DNA of 64,000 nucleotides from G963556115 sp963678205 (GCA_963678205.1 OY782760.1:1426001-1490000); one strand, 5' to 3'. Positions 1 through 8,856 are shown, counted from the stretch's first letter. Numbers and translations: made by a program. Notes: generated by a model from the letters alone, not told the origin.

Positions 1-263
1 GTGGCGGTGCAAATTCTAGACAGTGGGTTCAAATGTTTGCTGATATCTTACAAGTACCAGTTGAAACTACAGAGGGATGTGAATTAGGAGCTCTCGGGGC
101 AGCAATGGTTGCTGGGGTCTCTGTTGGAGCATTTGATGATATAGCTGATGCAGCTGATAGAATGGTTCATGTAAAAGAGAGATTCGAACCAAATATAGGG
201 CTGAAGGATGTATATGCACAAAAGTATTTAAAGTATCTAAATTATATAGAAAAGTTATCTTAG
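1..263 (+). CDS. FGGY-family carbohydrate kinase, C-terminal fragment
   Basis: The gene is cut by the window edge. The reading frame is open from base 3, upstream of the first ATG at 33. It reads GGANSRQWVQMFADILQVPV, which matches the GG(G)A-S-xW-Q-MxAD motif of the second actin-like domain of FGGY kinases such as xylulokinase, ribulokinase and erythritol kinase. The end has the family's GALGAAMVAG segment and a basic helical tail. FGGY kinases phosphorylate sugars or polyols with ATP in the cytoplasm. The substrate cannot be read from this fragment. A SorC regulator follows 98 bases later on the same strand. In Brucella the erythritol kinase EryA is FGGY-type and its regulator EryD is SorC-type, so a polyol kinase is possible but unproven. 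Confidence 0.85.
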   Translation, partial: GGANSRQWVQMFADILQVPVETTEGCELGALGAAMVAGVSVGAFDDIADAADRMVHVKERFEPNIGLKDVYAQKYLKYLNYIEKLS

Positions 264-361
264 AAATTGTCTTTATAAATTATCTAGGATGTTGTAATTT
301 TAGTACTATAGATATATAATGACTTAAATTTAATAATAGATATTCATAGCTAGGTGAAATA

Positions 362-1285
362 ATGCAGAGAGCGAAAATACAACAGATTGTAAGTGTTGCA
401 GAACTATACTATTTGCAAGATATGAAGCAGAGCGATATAGCAAAGAAGCTGGGTGTTGCTAGATCTACTATATCTATGTTGCTTACACAAGCAAAAGACA
501 TGGGGATTGTAAAGATTGATGTCTGTGATCCATACTCCCTCGATGAAGAGCATAGTGCTGAGTTTAAAGATAAGTATGGTGTTGATAAGTGTTATACAGT
601 AAGTACTTCATTGAAAGATAGCGAGGATATTACAGATCTTATCGCAAGCCGTGCTGGTGAGTTGTTTGAGGAGTATTTGACAGATAATCTTACCGTTGGT
701 ATTGCTTGGGGGATGGGATGCTATAAGTTTATCTCTAATTTTAAAGATAACAAGAAATTCAGTAATATTGAGATTGTTCCGATGCTCGGTGGTATTGATC
801 TTAGCTGCTATATGCATCCGCAAAATGAGATGATTAGACAGTTGGCGGATAAACTTGGTGGACATGCTAATTATATATATGCGCCACTTTGGTCTGAATC
901 TAAGGAAGAGAGGGAGATGTATATGAATACTACAGCAATGAAGCGACTTATAGAGCAGTGGAAAAAAGTCGATGTTGCTGTTCTAGGTATTGGGACAGAT
1001 CCGGCACATAATAAGTTGTTTTTAAGCAATGAAGTAGAATATACTTCTGATATTGGTTTGTGTGGCGATATCTGTGGGCGATTTTTTGATGATGACGGTA
1101 ACTTTCCGTCAAATGAATATAATGATAGAATTGTTGGTATTGATATTGAGTCTCTCAAGAATATTCCAGAAGTTATAGCTATTGCAGGAGGAGATTTTAA
1201 AAAACGTAGTATTATGGGTGCTTTAAAGGCAGGTATTATAACAACATTTATTACGGACTCGAATACAGCTAAAGCTATGCTATAG
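362..1285 (+). CDS. SorC/DeoR-type sugar-responsive transcriptional regulator
   Basis: This 307-residue protein has an N-terminal helix-turn-helix at about residues 8-45 (YYLQDMKQSDIAKKLGVARS). A sugar-phosphate-binding domain of the SorC family fills the rest, with GIAWGMGCYK around residue 115, VAVLGIGTD around 205 and the terminal AIAGGDFKKRSIMGALKAG signature. The length is typical of SorC, DeoR and EryD proteins. These cytoplasmic regulators usually control the neighbouring sugar operon and bind a phosphorylated intermediate. The start is ATG with AGGTGA eight bases upstream. The gene probably follows the FGGY kinase in one transcript. Its 3' end abuts a flagellin relic on the opposite strand. 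Confidence 0.88.
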   Translation: MQRAKIQQIVSVAELYYLQDMKQSDIAKKLGVARSTISMLLTQAKDMGIVKIDVCDPYSLDEEHSAEFKDKYGVDKCYTVSTSLKDSEDITDLIASRAGELFEEYLTDNLTVGIAWGMGCYKFISNFKDNKKFSNIEIVPMLGGIDLSCYMHPQNEMIRQLADKLGGHANYIYAPLWSESKEEREMYMNTTAMKRLIEQWKKVDVAVLGIGTDPAHNKLFLSNEVEYTSDIGLCGDICGRFFDDDGNFPSNEYNDRIVGIDIESLKNIPEVIAIAGGDFKKRSIMGALKAGIITTFITDSNTAKAML

Positions 1286-2004
1286 TAATTTTGCAGTGCC
1301 ATAGAAATGGTGGACACCTGATCCGGGGTAAGTTCAGCATCAGAGTCAACCTGAGTAGCAGAAGACTGTGTACGAGATATCTCAAAGTACGCCTTTTCCG
1401 CCTCATGACCATTCTCAATGTTATTACCCGACGCGTCCTGAGTAACTCCTGAGAAATTTATGTTTAGTTCGAAGTCATCTCGTTTGAAGATCTGTCTAAT
1501 ATCTGATAGATCTTCATTGACCAGTTTCATATCATTGGTATCGGTAACCATTACAGTACTATCGTAGCTTAGCTCTTTATTACCATTTAATAAGAATTGG
1601 TCTGAGAACTTGGTCGTACGTGCAATACGGTCAAGCGTTTAAATTGAAGAGTCGACTTCTGCTTGGTCTGCTGCTACCTGCTCAGGGGAGGTTATCCCGT
1701 TATTGGCAGAGTGTACAGCCAGCTGACGCATCTTACTTAGAATGTTGTTCATTTCATTGAGAGCGCCTTCAGCAATACCGAGGACATTATTAGCCTCTTG
1801 CGTATTCTGCACCGCTCTTTCAAGACCAACATTCTGTGCACGAAGTTGTTCTGAGATAACAAGCCCTGACGGATCGTCTTTTCCACTGTTAATTTTATAA
1901 CCTGTCGATAATCTTTCCAGAGACCCGCTCATCCGACTGTTGTTGGAATTGAGCGTGTTCTGAACAGATAGCGAATTCAGATTGTTTGCAACGATTATCG
2001 ACAT
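1286..2004 (-). pseudogene. Flagellin pseudogene (N-terminal part; premature stop and missing 3' end)
   Basis: Read from 2004 downward, the first 121 codons encode a clear flagellin N-terminus (MSIIVANNLNSLSVQNTLNS, then SLERLSTGYKINSGKDDPSG), the D0/D1 region that packs the filament core. A TAA at 1637-1639 then interrupts the frame, where flagellins normally read DSSIQTLDRIA. The same frame continues without a shift as TLDRIARTTKFSDQFLLNG and a variable middle domain, so one CAA-to-TAA change is the likely cause. After about 239 codons the frame runs into the convergent SorC gene, and the conserved C-terminal D0/D1 helices are absent. An AAGGAAG ribosome-binding site is still present. The segment looks more GC-rich than its surroundings. 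A functional flagellin would have to lie elsewhere in the genome. Confidence 0.85.
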
Positions 2005-2039
2005 AATAAATTTCTTCCTTGAAATTTACAACAACAAAA

Positions 2040-2057
2040 TGCACCATCCTTGGTGCA
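2040..2057 (-). repeat. Inverted repeat upstream of the flagellin relic
   Basis: TGCACCA and TGGTGCA form perfect 7-base arms around TCCT, about 36 bases before the flagellin start. In the transcript this would be a small 5'-leader hairpin. It could instead be an operator. No convincing sigma-28 or sigma-54 promoter was recognised beside it. Confidence 0.4.
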
Positions 2058-2165
2058 CCCAACGATAAACTTCATATTCATATTTCTTTACAACGAACCT
2101 ATCGTCATATTAAAATATTTTTACAATAATTATGCCTGATCTTTATTCATGAAGCCAGTAAAGTA

Positions 2166-2448
2166 TTAAAATAATGCATAATTCCACATGTATAAATCCA
2201 AAGCTCCAGCCAAAAATAACGTTCCTTTTCCAAAGGAATACCTTGTCATTGACAGCATTAATACAAATTGACTCATATTTAGAGTGTCTATTCAGTAGTT
2301 AAATCTCTTAAAAATCCGACTTTCTTAACTTATTGCTGTAGCCTATTGTTGGCCTCTCAAATTGTTTAGCGACTTCAGAAAATGAATAATTGTTTCTAAT
2401 AACACGGCTCACGGCTTTGTATTTAAATTTTCTTGAATACCGTTTTAT
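2166..2448 (-). pseudogene. IS3-like transposase relic (OrfA and OrfB fragments)
   Basis: On the minus strand, 2448-2308 reads IKRYSRKFKYKAVSRVIRNN followed by YSFSEVAKQF. This resembles the helix-turn-helix N-terminus of IS3-family OrfA, whose normal start is MKRYSxEFKxEAV; here ATA replaces ATG. A second frame at 2279-2166 reads GTLFLAGALDLYMWNYALF, resembling the DDE-domain stretch LYLAxxxDLYSRxIVGW of OrfB. The two fragments are in different frames, as in IS3 elements, but most of OrfB is gone and both end in early stops. No terminal inverted repeats were seen. The similarity is judged by eye from short segments. Confidence 0.5.
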
Positions 2449-3362
2449 GCTTGCGATGACTGGATTCTAAAAAATTTTACACTGAATAGTTTACAGTATA
2501 TTCACCATTTTTGGGTTATTACAGTTCTTTTAATATATAACTTAACTAGCAAAGCAGTTATTTGTGTCAACGATAGCGCTGACGTACTGATTTAAGAAAA
2601 TAATTAAGTCAACACTGGAAGAGATACTTTTTCCCAATATATACTCGGTAAAACTAATTTTGATACTTAAGTACGATTTATTAAGAGTAGTATATTCTTT
2701 AATTATCAAGAAGCACGGAATGAAATCTTATGGCTCTATAGGCGTTTTATGGTATGTGTTGTCGTTATAATGAGTTAATATATATTATCTTTGAAGGGTT
2801 TATAATACGATTTAAGTAATGGTATAGAATATGGTAAGTAGTTGGCTACTTTTTAGAACAGCAGGACGAAGAGGTAGACGTATTTTTACTATTTGTATAA
2901 TCATTTTTGGTAAATCTGGAAAACATTCTGACTATTCTGCTATAAATTTTTGAGAAAAATTATTTTATATTTGACTAGTACAAAATAACAAGGTAGACTT
3001 CGGTATAAAGTTCCATTAATAATTTAAAACCAGTACTTTGTACCATGACGAGCTATATTTCAATTTTTTTTTACAATGAAGTAGTAACACTATAATTACT
3101 TGATGAGTTTAATATTGGTGTTTTTCAAGGTCTCTAAATTACGATAAACATGGTTAGTGGATTAGTCTGAATAATAATTTAACTAATTTTAAAATAGTAA
3201 AATAACTTTATACTAATAGTATTTGATATTCGTATAAATTGGTTAAAGCAATAACATACTTTAAAAATTACTGAGTGTTTATTTAAATGAGTAATACATA
3301 ATAATTATTGTGTCAAAATAAATTGCTGTAGTACAAAATACTTAAATTGGAGGATTTAGTTT
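2449..3362. other. AT-rich intergenic region, no gene recognised
   Basis: About 0.9 kb between the transposase relic and iolD. It is very AT-rich, has stops in all frames, and no recognisable coding remnant or strong hairpin was found. The iolD promoter should lie in its last part. Only the iolD ribosome-binding site (GGAGG at about 3350) is clear. Confidence 0.5.
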
Positions 3363-5234
3363 ATGACAAATGTAAAGTTGACTACTTCACAAGCCTTGTT
3401 TCGGTTTCTTGACAACCAATATATAAATTATGATGGTGAAGAGATAAAATTTGTCGAAGGTATTGCTGGAATATTTGGTCATGGCTGTGTCTTGGGAATT
3501 GGTGAAGCGCTTGAAAGTAAAGCTGAAGAATTTAAGTATTATAGAGTTAATAATGAACAGGGAGCTGGACATTTAGCAATAGGTTTTGCAAAGCAGAATA
3601 ACAGAAAGAAGATTCTTTGTGCTACTAGTTCAGTTGGGCCTGGAGCGATGAATATGGTTACAGCAGCTGGTACAGCATCGGCTAATAGAATTCCAGTTTT
3701 GTTTCTTCCAGGAGATGTTTTTGCGTCACGTCAACCAGATCCAGTATTACAGCAAGTTGAACAGGAATATGATCACACCATTTCAAGTAATGATGCATTT
3801 AAGCCTGTGAGTAAGTATTGGGATAGAATTGTAAGACCTGAGCAATTAATGACAGCTGCAATTAATGCCATGAGAGTTCTTACTGATCCTGCTCTAACTG
3901 GTGCTGTGACTTTGTGTATGCCTCAAGATACTGCTGCTGAAGTATATGAGTATCCAGAAAGTTTTTTTGAAAAGAGGGTTCATTATATACAGAGACGACC
4001 ACTTGCACAAGGAATGGCTAAACGCATTTCAGAAATAATTGCTAAGAAGAAGAAGCCTTTAATTTTAGTTGGTGGTGGAGTTCGCTATTCTGAAGCATGG
4101 GATGAGCTGGCGGCTTTCGCCGCAGAATTTAATATTCCCTTTTCAGAAACTCAGGCTGGAAAAGGTGTTATCCCGTGGGATAATGAGTATAATTTAGGTA
4201 GTATCGGTACAACAGGAACGCTGGCTTCAAATCGTCTGGCTAAAGAAACTGACTGTTTGATTGCTGTAGGAACTCGTTTAAATGATTTTCATACTGCCTC
4301 AAAATGGGCTTTCCAGAACCCTGAATTAACCGTTATCGGTATTAATGTAAATCCAATGGATGCTTACAAATTTAATAGTATTCCTGTACTAGCAGATGCA
4401 AAACTGGCATTATCAGAGATACATTCCAGTTTAGGAGATATGGGGTACAAATCTGTATATACAAATGAAATTAAAAGTATTAAGGAAGAGTGGAACAAAG
4501 AAGTAGATAAGTTATTTGATGTCGCTTCACATGATCCTGAAAAAATTGCTCAGACAAGAATTTTAGGAATGATGAATAGTGGTGGAATTTCTGATGATGC
4601 AATTGTTGTATGTGCTTCTGGAAGTTTACCTTCTGATATGGAGCGTATTTGGAGACCTCGTTCAAAACACTCTTATCATTTGGAGTATGCATACTCATGT
4701 ATGGGTTATGAAATACCTGGCGCAATTGGCGCAAAACTAGCGGAACCGGATCGTGATGTATGGGTTTTGATGGGTGATGGAACTTACCTTATGTACCATC
4801 AAGAAATAGTAATGGCTATACAGGAAGGTATTAAAATTAATATAGTTGTTGTCGATAATGGTGGATGGCAGTGTATTGATAATTTGCAGACTGGTCAGGG
4901 AATACCAAGGTTTGGCTGTGAATTACGTTTTAGGAACGAAAAGAGCCAGAGACTAGACGGGGATTATGTGCCAATTGACTTTGCTATGAATGCCAGAAGC
5001 TATGGATGTGATAGTTGGTCAGTAAGTAGTGAAAAAGAATTTGCTGTCGCCTTACAAGAAGCAGTCAAAAGCAATAAAACAACGGTTATTGATGTAAAGT
5101 CTGTAGTAAAGAGTATGACGGATGGCTATGAAACATGGTGGCGTGCAGGTACTCCAGAATTATCAGAGACTAAAGCAGTTATGGATGCGTCTGAAGTTAT
5201 GCAAAAGCATCTTGCTCAAGCTAAAAAATACTAA
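3363..5234 (+). CDS. iolD: IolD, 3D-(3,5/4)-trihydroxycyclohexane-1,2-dione hydrolase
   Basis: IolD is a thiamine-diphosphate enzyme that hydrolytically opens the cyclohexanedione ring in myo-inositol breakdown, giving 5-deoxy-glucuronate. The 623-residue length matches IolD. The N-terminal pyrimidine-binding domain carries the catalytic glutamate in RVNNEQGAGHLAIG (about residues 62-75) and IolD-typical text (GIAGIFGHGCVLGIGEAL). The C-terminal cofactor-binding motif begins at LMGDGTYLM and ends at VVDNGG, the expected GDG-to-N spacing for ThDP and Mg. The start is ATG with TTGGAGGATTT upstream. iolE follows 70 bases later on the same strand, so the two probably share a transcript. Other inositol steps (iolB, iolC, iolA) are not in this window. 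Confidence 0.96.
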   Translation: MTNVKLTTSQALFRFLDNQYINYDGEEIKFVEGIAGIFGHGCVLGIGEALESKAEEFKYYRVNNEQGAGHLAIGFAKQNNRKKILCATSSVGPGAMNMVTAAGTASANRIPVLFLPGDVFASRQPDPVLQQVEQEYDHTISSNDAFKPVSKYWDRIVRPEQLMTAAINAMRVLTDPALTGAVTLCMPQDTAAEVYEYPESFFEKRVHYIQRRPLAQGMAKRISEIIAKKKKPLILVGGGVRYSEAWDELAAFAAEFNIPFSETQAGKGVIPWDNEYNLGSIGTTGTLASNRLAKETDCLIAVGTRLNDFHTASKWAFQNPELTVIGINVNPMDAYKFNSIPVLADAKLALSEIHSSLGDMGYKSVYTNEIKSIKEEWNKEVDKLFDVASHDPEKIAQTRILGMMNSGGISDDAIVVCASGSLPSDMERIWRPRSKHSYHLEYAYSCMGYEIPGAIGAKLAEPDRDVWVLMGDGTYLMYHQEIVMAIQEGIKINIVVVDNGGWQCIDNLQTGQGIPRFGCELRFRNEKSQRLDGDYVPIDFAMNARSYGCDSWSVSSEKEFAVALQEAVKSNKTTVIDVKSVVKSMTDGYETWWRAGTPELSETKAVMDASEVMQKHLAQAKKY

Positions 5235-5304
5235 TTTGATTATTATATATAGAGACTGGATGTTTTTGTTGTTGAGCCTTATCAATTTTAAAAGAGTAAA
5301 TAAT

Positions 5305-6207
5305 ATGAATAAAGATAATGTTAAACTTGGAATTGCTCCTATTAACTGGACAAATGATGATATGCCGGAATTAGGTGCAGAAAATTCTTTTGAACAATGT
5401 ATTAATGAAATGAGTGAGGCTGGATATGTTGGCTGTGAGGTAGGAACAAAGTATCCTTCTGATAGAATTGAATTAAAAGCAGCATTAAATGGAGTTGGCC
5501 TTACTATATGTAATCAATGGTTTAGCAGCTTCTTTTTATCACTACCTGCTGAAGAAAATTTTGCTGCGTTAAGAAAACAATGTGATTTCTTGAAGTTTAT
5601 GGGAGCGGGCGTTATTGGCGCTTCTGAACAATCTGGAAGCATACAGGGACAAATAAATACGCCATTATTTGGTGGAAAGAAACCAGTTATTAAAAGTTCT
5701 GCTGATTGGAAAAAAATATGCTCTGGGATGAATGAAGCAGGAAAAATTGCACTTGAAGAGTATGGAATAAAGTTTTGCTATCATCACCACCTAGGTACTG
5801 TGATAGAGAGTAGTGAAGAGACTGAGAGGCTTTTAGATGGTACGGATGAGCGTTATTTTTCACTGGTCTTTGATACAGGGCATTTCTTTGTAGCAAATGA
5901 AGATCCAGCCGTAGCAATAAATAAGTATGTGAGCAGGGTAGGACATGTGCATTTAAAAGATGTTCGTCAATCGGTACTGCTTAAAGTAAAAGATGAAAAA
6001 ATGAGCTTTTTAGAGGGTGTTAAGGAAGGTCTTTTCACTGTTCCAGGCGATGGTGTGATTGATTTTGCTCCAATATTTGAAACATTGGAAGAAGTTAATT
6101 ATTCAGGTTGGATGGTTGTTGAGGCAGAACAGGATCCTGCAAAAGCCAATCCCCTTGAGTATGCAAAAAAAGGGCGTGAATATATCAGAAGAACTGCCCG
6201 GGTTTAG
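5305..6207 (+). CDS. iolE: IolE, 2-keto-myo-inositol (inosose) dehydratase
   Basis: IolE removes water from 2-keto-myo-inositol (scyllo-inosose) to give the diketone used by IolD. The protein has 300 residues and a xylose-isomerase-like TIM-barrel fold. It opens with KLGIAPINWTNDDMPELG, a signature of IolE. Metal-binding and barrel motifs follow (FCYHHHLGTVIESSEE, FDTGHF, VGHVHLKDVR, VPGDGVIDFAPIF, VVEAEQDP). A longer open frame begins at 5122 inside iolD, but the ATG at 5305 is the family start and lies beyond the iolD stop. Its ribosome-binding site (AAGAG) is weak, so it may rely on translation from iolD. A long AT-rich inverted repeat follows the stop. Confidence 0.95.
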   Translation: MNKDNVKLGIAPINWTNDDMPELGAENSFEQCINEMSEAGYVGCEVGTKYPSDRIELKAALNGVGLTICNQWFSSFFLSLPAEENFAALRKQCDFLKFMGAGVIGASEQSGSIQGQINTPLFGGKKPVIKSSADWKKICSGMNEAGKIALEEYGIKFCYHHHLGTVIESSEETERLLDGTDERYFSLVFDTGHFFVANEDPAVAINKYVSRVGHVHLKDVRQSVLLKVKDEKMSFLEGVKEGLFTVPGDGVIDFAPIFETLEEVNYSGWMVVEAEQDPAKANPLEYAKKGREYIRRTARV

Positions 6208-6219
6208 GAATAATTTAAA

Positions 6220-6269
6220 CCTTTATAATATCTATAACACACACATTTAAATTATAGATATTATAAAGG
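6220..6269. terminator. Bidirectional stem-loop between iolE and the ROK regulator
   Basis: Perfect 18-base arms, CCTTTATAATATCTATAA and its complement, enclose a 14-base loop between two convergent genes. The stem is AT-rich and lacks a clear T-run outside it, so termination is inferred mainly from position. Confidence 0.6.
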
Positions 6270-6354
6270 TAATGAAGTTATATCATTAAGTGCCTAAAAA
6301 CAAACCAGGGTACTAATAAGTATATAAAGCGAAAGTGATATTTTTGTGTTTATA

Positions 6355-7554
6355 TCAGCTATAAATTACATCTTGTACAAAGTAATTATCTATAGCTTGC
6401 ATGCTGCCTCCAATAATACAAGCTTTGCTATTAAGTGTTGAGAATGTGAAGTTGACCTTCTTAACGATTTTAACAAGTGATTCAGTTTGAAGCTTTTCAT
6501 TTATGCTGGTTAAGAATTGATCACCAAAGATACTATATGAACCTGATATTATTACATGTTTTGGGGCAGAGATAACAAATACGTTATTCACTGCTATAGC
6601 GAACCAATTGGTAATTTGATCAATTAATTCTACTGCGATTTGGTCATTTTGATTGTATTTTTTAGCTAGAGCTTTTAAGGTGGTTTTTTTGCCATACTTT
6701 TCTTTTGCAGCATGTAAAAGTCTGCTTATAGAAACAAGTGTCTCAAAACATCCGTGGCCACCACACTTACATAAAATATTTGAGTTTGGGTCTAAAATCA
6801 TATGTCCTATTTCGCCAGCAATAAAACTGTTGCCGTATGATATATTATGATTTACAAAGATTGCACCTCCTAATCCGTCTTCGGTGCATTCCAGGTATAC
6901 AATATTATCGCAATTATCTATATGGGATAATTTTTTTTCAGCAATTAATGAAAATCTATGGTGATTATCAAATATAACCGGTACGTCATAGTTTAGTTGT
7001 TTCTTTATGTTGTCAATAACTGCTCTACTGTTGATCCAGTATGGAAAGTCATAGGCAAGTTGATTTTGGTCATTAAAATTTTCGATTATACCCTCAAAAA
7101 TAATTATTAAACCAAAACATATACTACTATTATTTTGCCTTAATTTTAATTGCTCATTGCAGAAGTCTGCTATCCATGTAGTGATATTTTTTGTTGTGTG
7201 TTTTTTGTCATATTCTATATATTTTTCATCGATTATTTCATTAATAGTATTCAGGCAGTTGAAGAATACGCCTTTTTTTCTGATATAAAATGTAAGGTTA
7301 TAGCCAATATCTGTATTTAGAGCGTATGTATCTGGTCTTTTGCCACCTATTGGCGATGAATCTCCTTTGCCAGCTGGTAAAATAAACTTTTTGTCCTTTA
7401 ATAGTTTTAATATCTTTATTGCAGTTGTTTTACTCAGTGATGTAAGCTCTGCAATATCTGTCATCGTAGTTGTGTTTCTTTCGCGCATTAAGGTCATTAC
7501 TTTTTTGCAGTTATTTAGTTTTAAAAGTGCGGGCCTGCCAATTTTATCATTCAT
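6355..7554 (-). CDS. ROK-family transcriptional repressor (XylR/NagC type)
   Basis: The 399-residue protein has an N-terminal winged helix (TMTDIAELTSLSKTTAIKIL, about residues 29-50) and a ROK sugar-kinase-like domain. The zinc motif CKCGGHGCFE (about residue 260-270) and the GEIGHMILD segment are hallmarks of the family. ROK repressors bind a free sugar or sugar phosphate and release their operator. The ATG start has AAAGGA eight bases upstream. The gene is transcribed away from the binding-protein gene at 7830. A perfect 12-base-arm palindrome lies between them at 7642-7670, so it probably controls the importer-iolG operon and perhaps itself. The inducer is unknown; inositol or a derivative is the contextual guess. 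Confidence 0.9.
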   Translation of the reverse strand: MNDKIGRPALLKLNNCKKVMTLMRERNTTTMTDIAELTSLSKTTAIKILKLLKDKKFILPAGKGDSSPIGGKRPDTYALNTDIGYNLTFYIRKKGVFFNCLNTINEIIDEKYIEYDKKHTTKNITTWIADFCNEQLKLRQNNSSICFGLIIIFEGIIENFNDQNQLAYDFPYWINSRAVIDNIKKQLNYDVPVIFDNHHRFSLIAEKKLSHIDNCDNIVYLECTEDGLGGAIFVNHNISYGNSFIAGEIGHMILDPNSNILCKCGGHGCFETLVSISRLLHAAKEKYGKKTTLKALAKKYNQNDQIAVELIDQITNWFAIAVNNVFVISAPKHVIISGSYSIFGDQFLTSINEKLQTESLVKIVKKVNFTFSTLNSKACIIGGSMQAIDNYFVQDVIYS

Positions 7555-7641
7555 TATGTTGTCCTTTTGGTGAATTTCTATTTAAGTATCTTACCTAATA
7601 AAATATGAAATAGCAAATTAAAATCATGAAGTAAGTCTGAA

Positions 7642-7670
7642 TATGTTTATAAATTAAGTTTATAAACATA
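7642..7670. promoter_or_regulatory. Candidate ROK-repressor operator
   Basis: TATGTTTATAAA-TTAAG-TTTATAAACATA has perfect 12-base arms in the divergent intergenic region. It lies 88 bases before the ROK start and about 28 bases before the best -35 for the importer operon. Long AT-rich palindromes of this kind are known operators of ROK repressors such as XylR. The pairing with this particular regulator is inferred from position. Confidence 0.6.
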
Positions 7671-7697
7671 ATTTATAAAAAGTATTTATTTACTTAT

Positions 7698-7728
7698 TTG
7701 ACTAAAGTATTTTTAGTGGTAGTATAAC
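7698..7728 (+). promoter_or_regulatory. Candidate sigma-70-type promoter for the inositol-region importer operon
   Basis: TTGACT at 7698 is followed by TAGTAT at 7720 (16-base spacing), or TATAAC at 7723 (19-base spacing). It lies about 100 bases before the binding-protein start, just downstream of the palindrome. Assigned by eye. Confidence 0.35.
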
Positions 7729-7829
7729 TAGTGTGATAGTTGTTATTGTTTTTTTAATAGCGAGGAAATAATGATAATTGTGTTGTGTTTATTGTAGTAA
7801 ATTTTGCTTTTTTTAAGGAGAAAAAAGAA

Positions 7830-8732
7830 ATGTTGAAAAAATTTATGTTGTGTGTAGCTGTTTTGCTTGCAGTAGGTTGTGTATTTGATGCAAAGAGTGA
7901 TGATAAGTTAAATATAGGTTTTGTTGTTAAAGGCAGTGATGAGCATTGGATTGAAGTTACTAAAGGTGCTAAAGCGGCTGCTAAAGAATTTGATGTTAAT
8001 CTTGATATAAATGGCCCTGCAAAAGAAACTCTTGTAGAGGAGCATACAAATATGATCGAGAATAATATTACTATGGGGGTTGATGCTTTATGTGTTGCTC
8101 CAATTCAACCAGCTGCCCAGGTAAAAGTTCTAAGGCGAGCAATTGAACAAGGTATACCTGTGCTTTTAATTGATACTGATGCAGATCTTGAAGGTAAGAC
8201 AACTTTTTTAGGTACAGGTAATTATGCTGCTGCTGAACTAGCTGGAAAATATATTGCTGATAAATTAGGTAATAAAGGAAATGCTGTAATAATTAGAGGT
8301 GCTTTAGGTGATAAGACTCATGATGACAGGACTGCCGGTGCGAAAGACTATCTAGAGTCTCATGGGATTAAAGTATTGGACGTTCAGCCTGCAGATAGTG
8401 ATGGAGAAAAAGCTACAAATGTAATGGAAAATTTCATGCAAAATTTCGAGAACATCGATGCCGTATTTGTAACGGCTGATCAAATGGCACTTGGAGCTTT
8501 GAAAGCAATTGAACAAGCTGGGAAAATTAAGGACATCATGCTTATTGGTTTTGATGGTTCTCCAGGGGCTAGAGCTAAAATTAATATTGGATTGATGGAA
8601 GGTTCTGTTGCACAAAATCCATATATGATGGGATACCTAGGTGTTGAAAATGCAATTAAAGCAGCACATGGCGAAAAAGTAGAAACTCGTATTGATACTG
8701 GTGCTAAACTTATTACTAATAATGAAAAATAA
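7830..8732 (+). CDS. RbsB-type periplasmic sugar-binding protein (likely inositol)
   Basis: A 300-residue periplasmic binding protein of the ribose/galactose family, which captures a sugar and delivers it to the membrane importer. The N-terminus MLKKFMLCVAVLLAVGC is an export signal; the AVGC ending could be a lipobox, so the protein may be lipid-anchored. The mature part shows LNIGFVVKGSDEHWIEVTKG, DALCVAPIQPAA, VLLIDTDAD and IMLIGFDGSPGA, the usual type I binding-protein landmarks. The ATG at 7830 is preferred over an upstream in-frame codon because AAGGAG sits nine bases before it. ATPase and permease genes follow on the same strand, and iolG lies downstream, which suggests myo-inositol or a related cyclitol. 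The ligand is inferred from context. Confidence 0.9.
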   Translation: MLKKFMLCVAVLLAVGCVFDAKSDDKLNIGFVVKGSDEHWIEVTKGAKAAAKEFDVNLDINGPAKETLVEEHTNMIENNITMGVDALCVAPIQPAAQVKVLRRAIEQGIPVLLIDTDADLEGKTTFLGTGNYAAAELAGKYIADKLGNKGNAVIIRGALGDKTHDDRTAGAKDYLESHGIKVLDVQPADSDGEKATNVMENFMQNFENIDAVFVTADQMALGALKAIEQAGKIKDIMLIGFDGSPGARAKINIGLMEGSVAQNPYMMGYLGVENAIKAAHGEKVETRIDTGAKLITNNEK

Positions 8733-8760
8733 TTTTGGAACTTGTAGATTAATGCAAGAT

Positions 8761-8796
8761 TATAGCTGAGAAAATGTTCTTTAAAACTCAGCTATA
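8761..8796 (+). terminator. Intercistronic stem-loop after the binding-protein gene
   Basis: TATAGCTGAG and CTCAGCTATA form 10-base arms around a 16-base AT-rich loop, between the binding-protein and ATPase genes. Such hairpins often stabilise or partly terminate the message so that the binding protein is made in excess. That role is inferred. Confidence 0.5.
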
Positions 8797-8856
8797 GTCT
8801 CATAATTTTATGTCATTGCAATGTAGTCTATTGTTGCGTTAAAGAGAGTCCATCAA

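Noticed and set aside
871..1551. Long minus-strand ORF overlapping the SorC gene
   Set aside because: Its first part is the flagellin relic in frame and the rest is antisense to the SorC gene. It is not a separate gene.
5122..5304. Upstream extension of iolE inside iolD
   Set aside because: The extra 61 residues overlap iolD in another frame and are absent from IolE proteins. The family start is at 5305.
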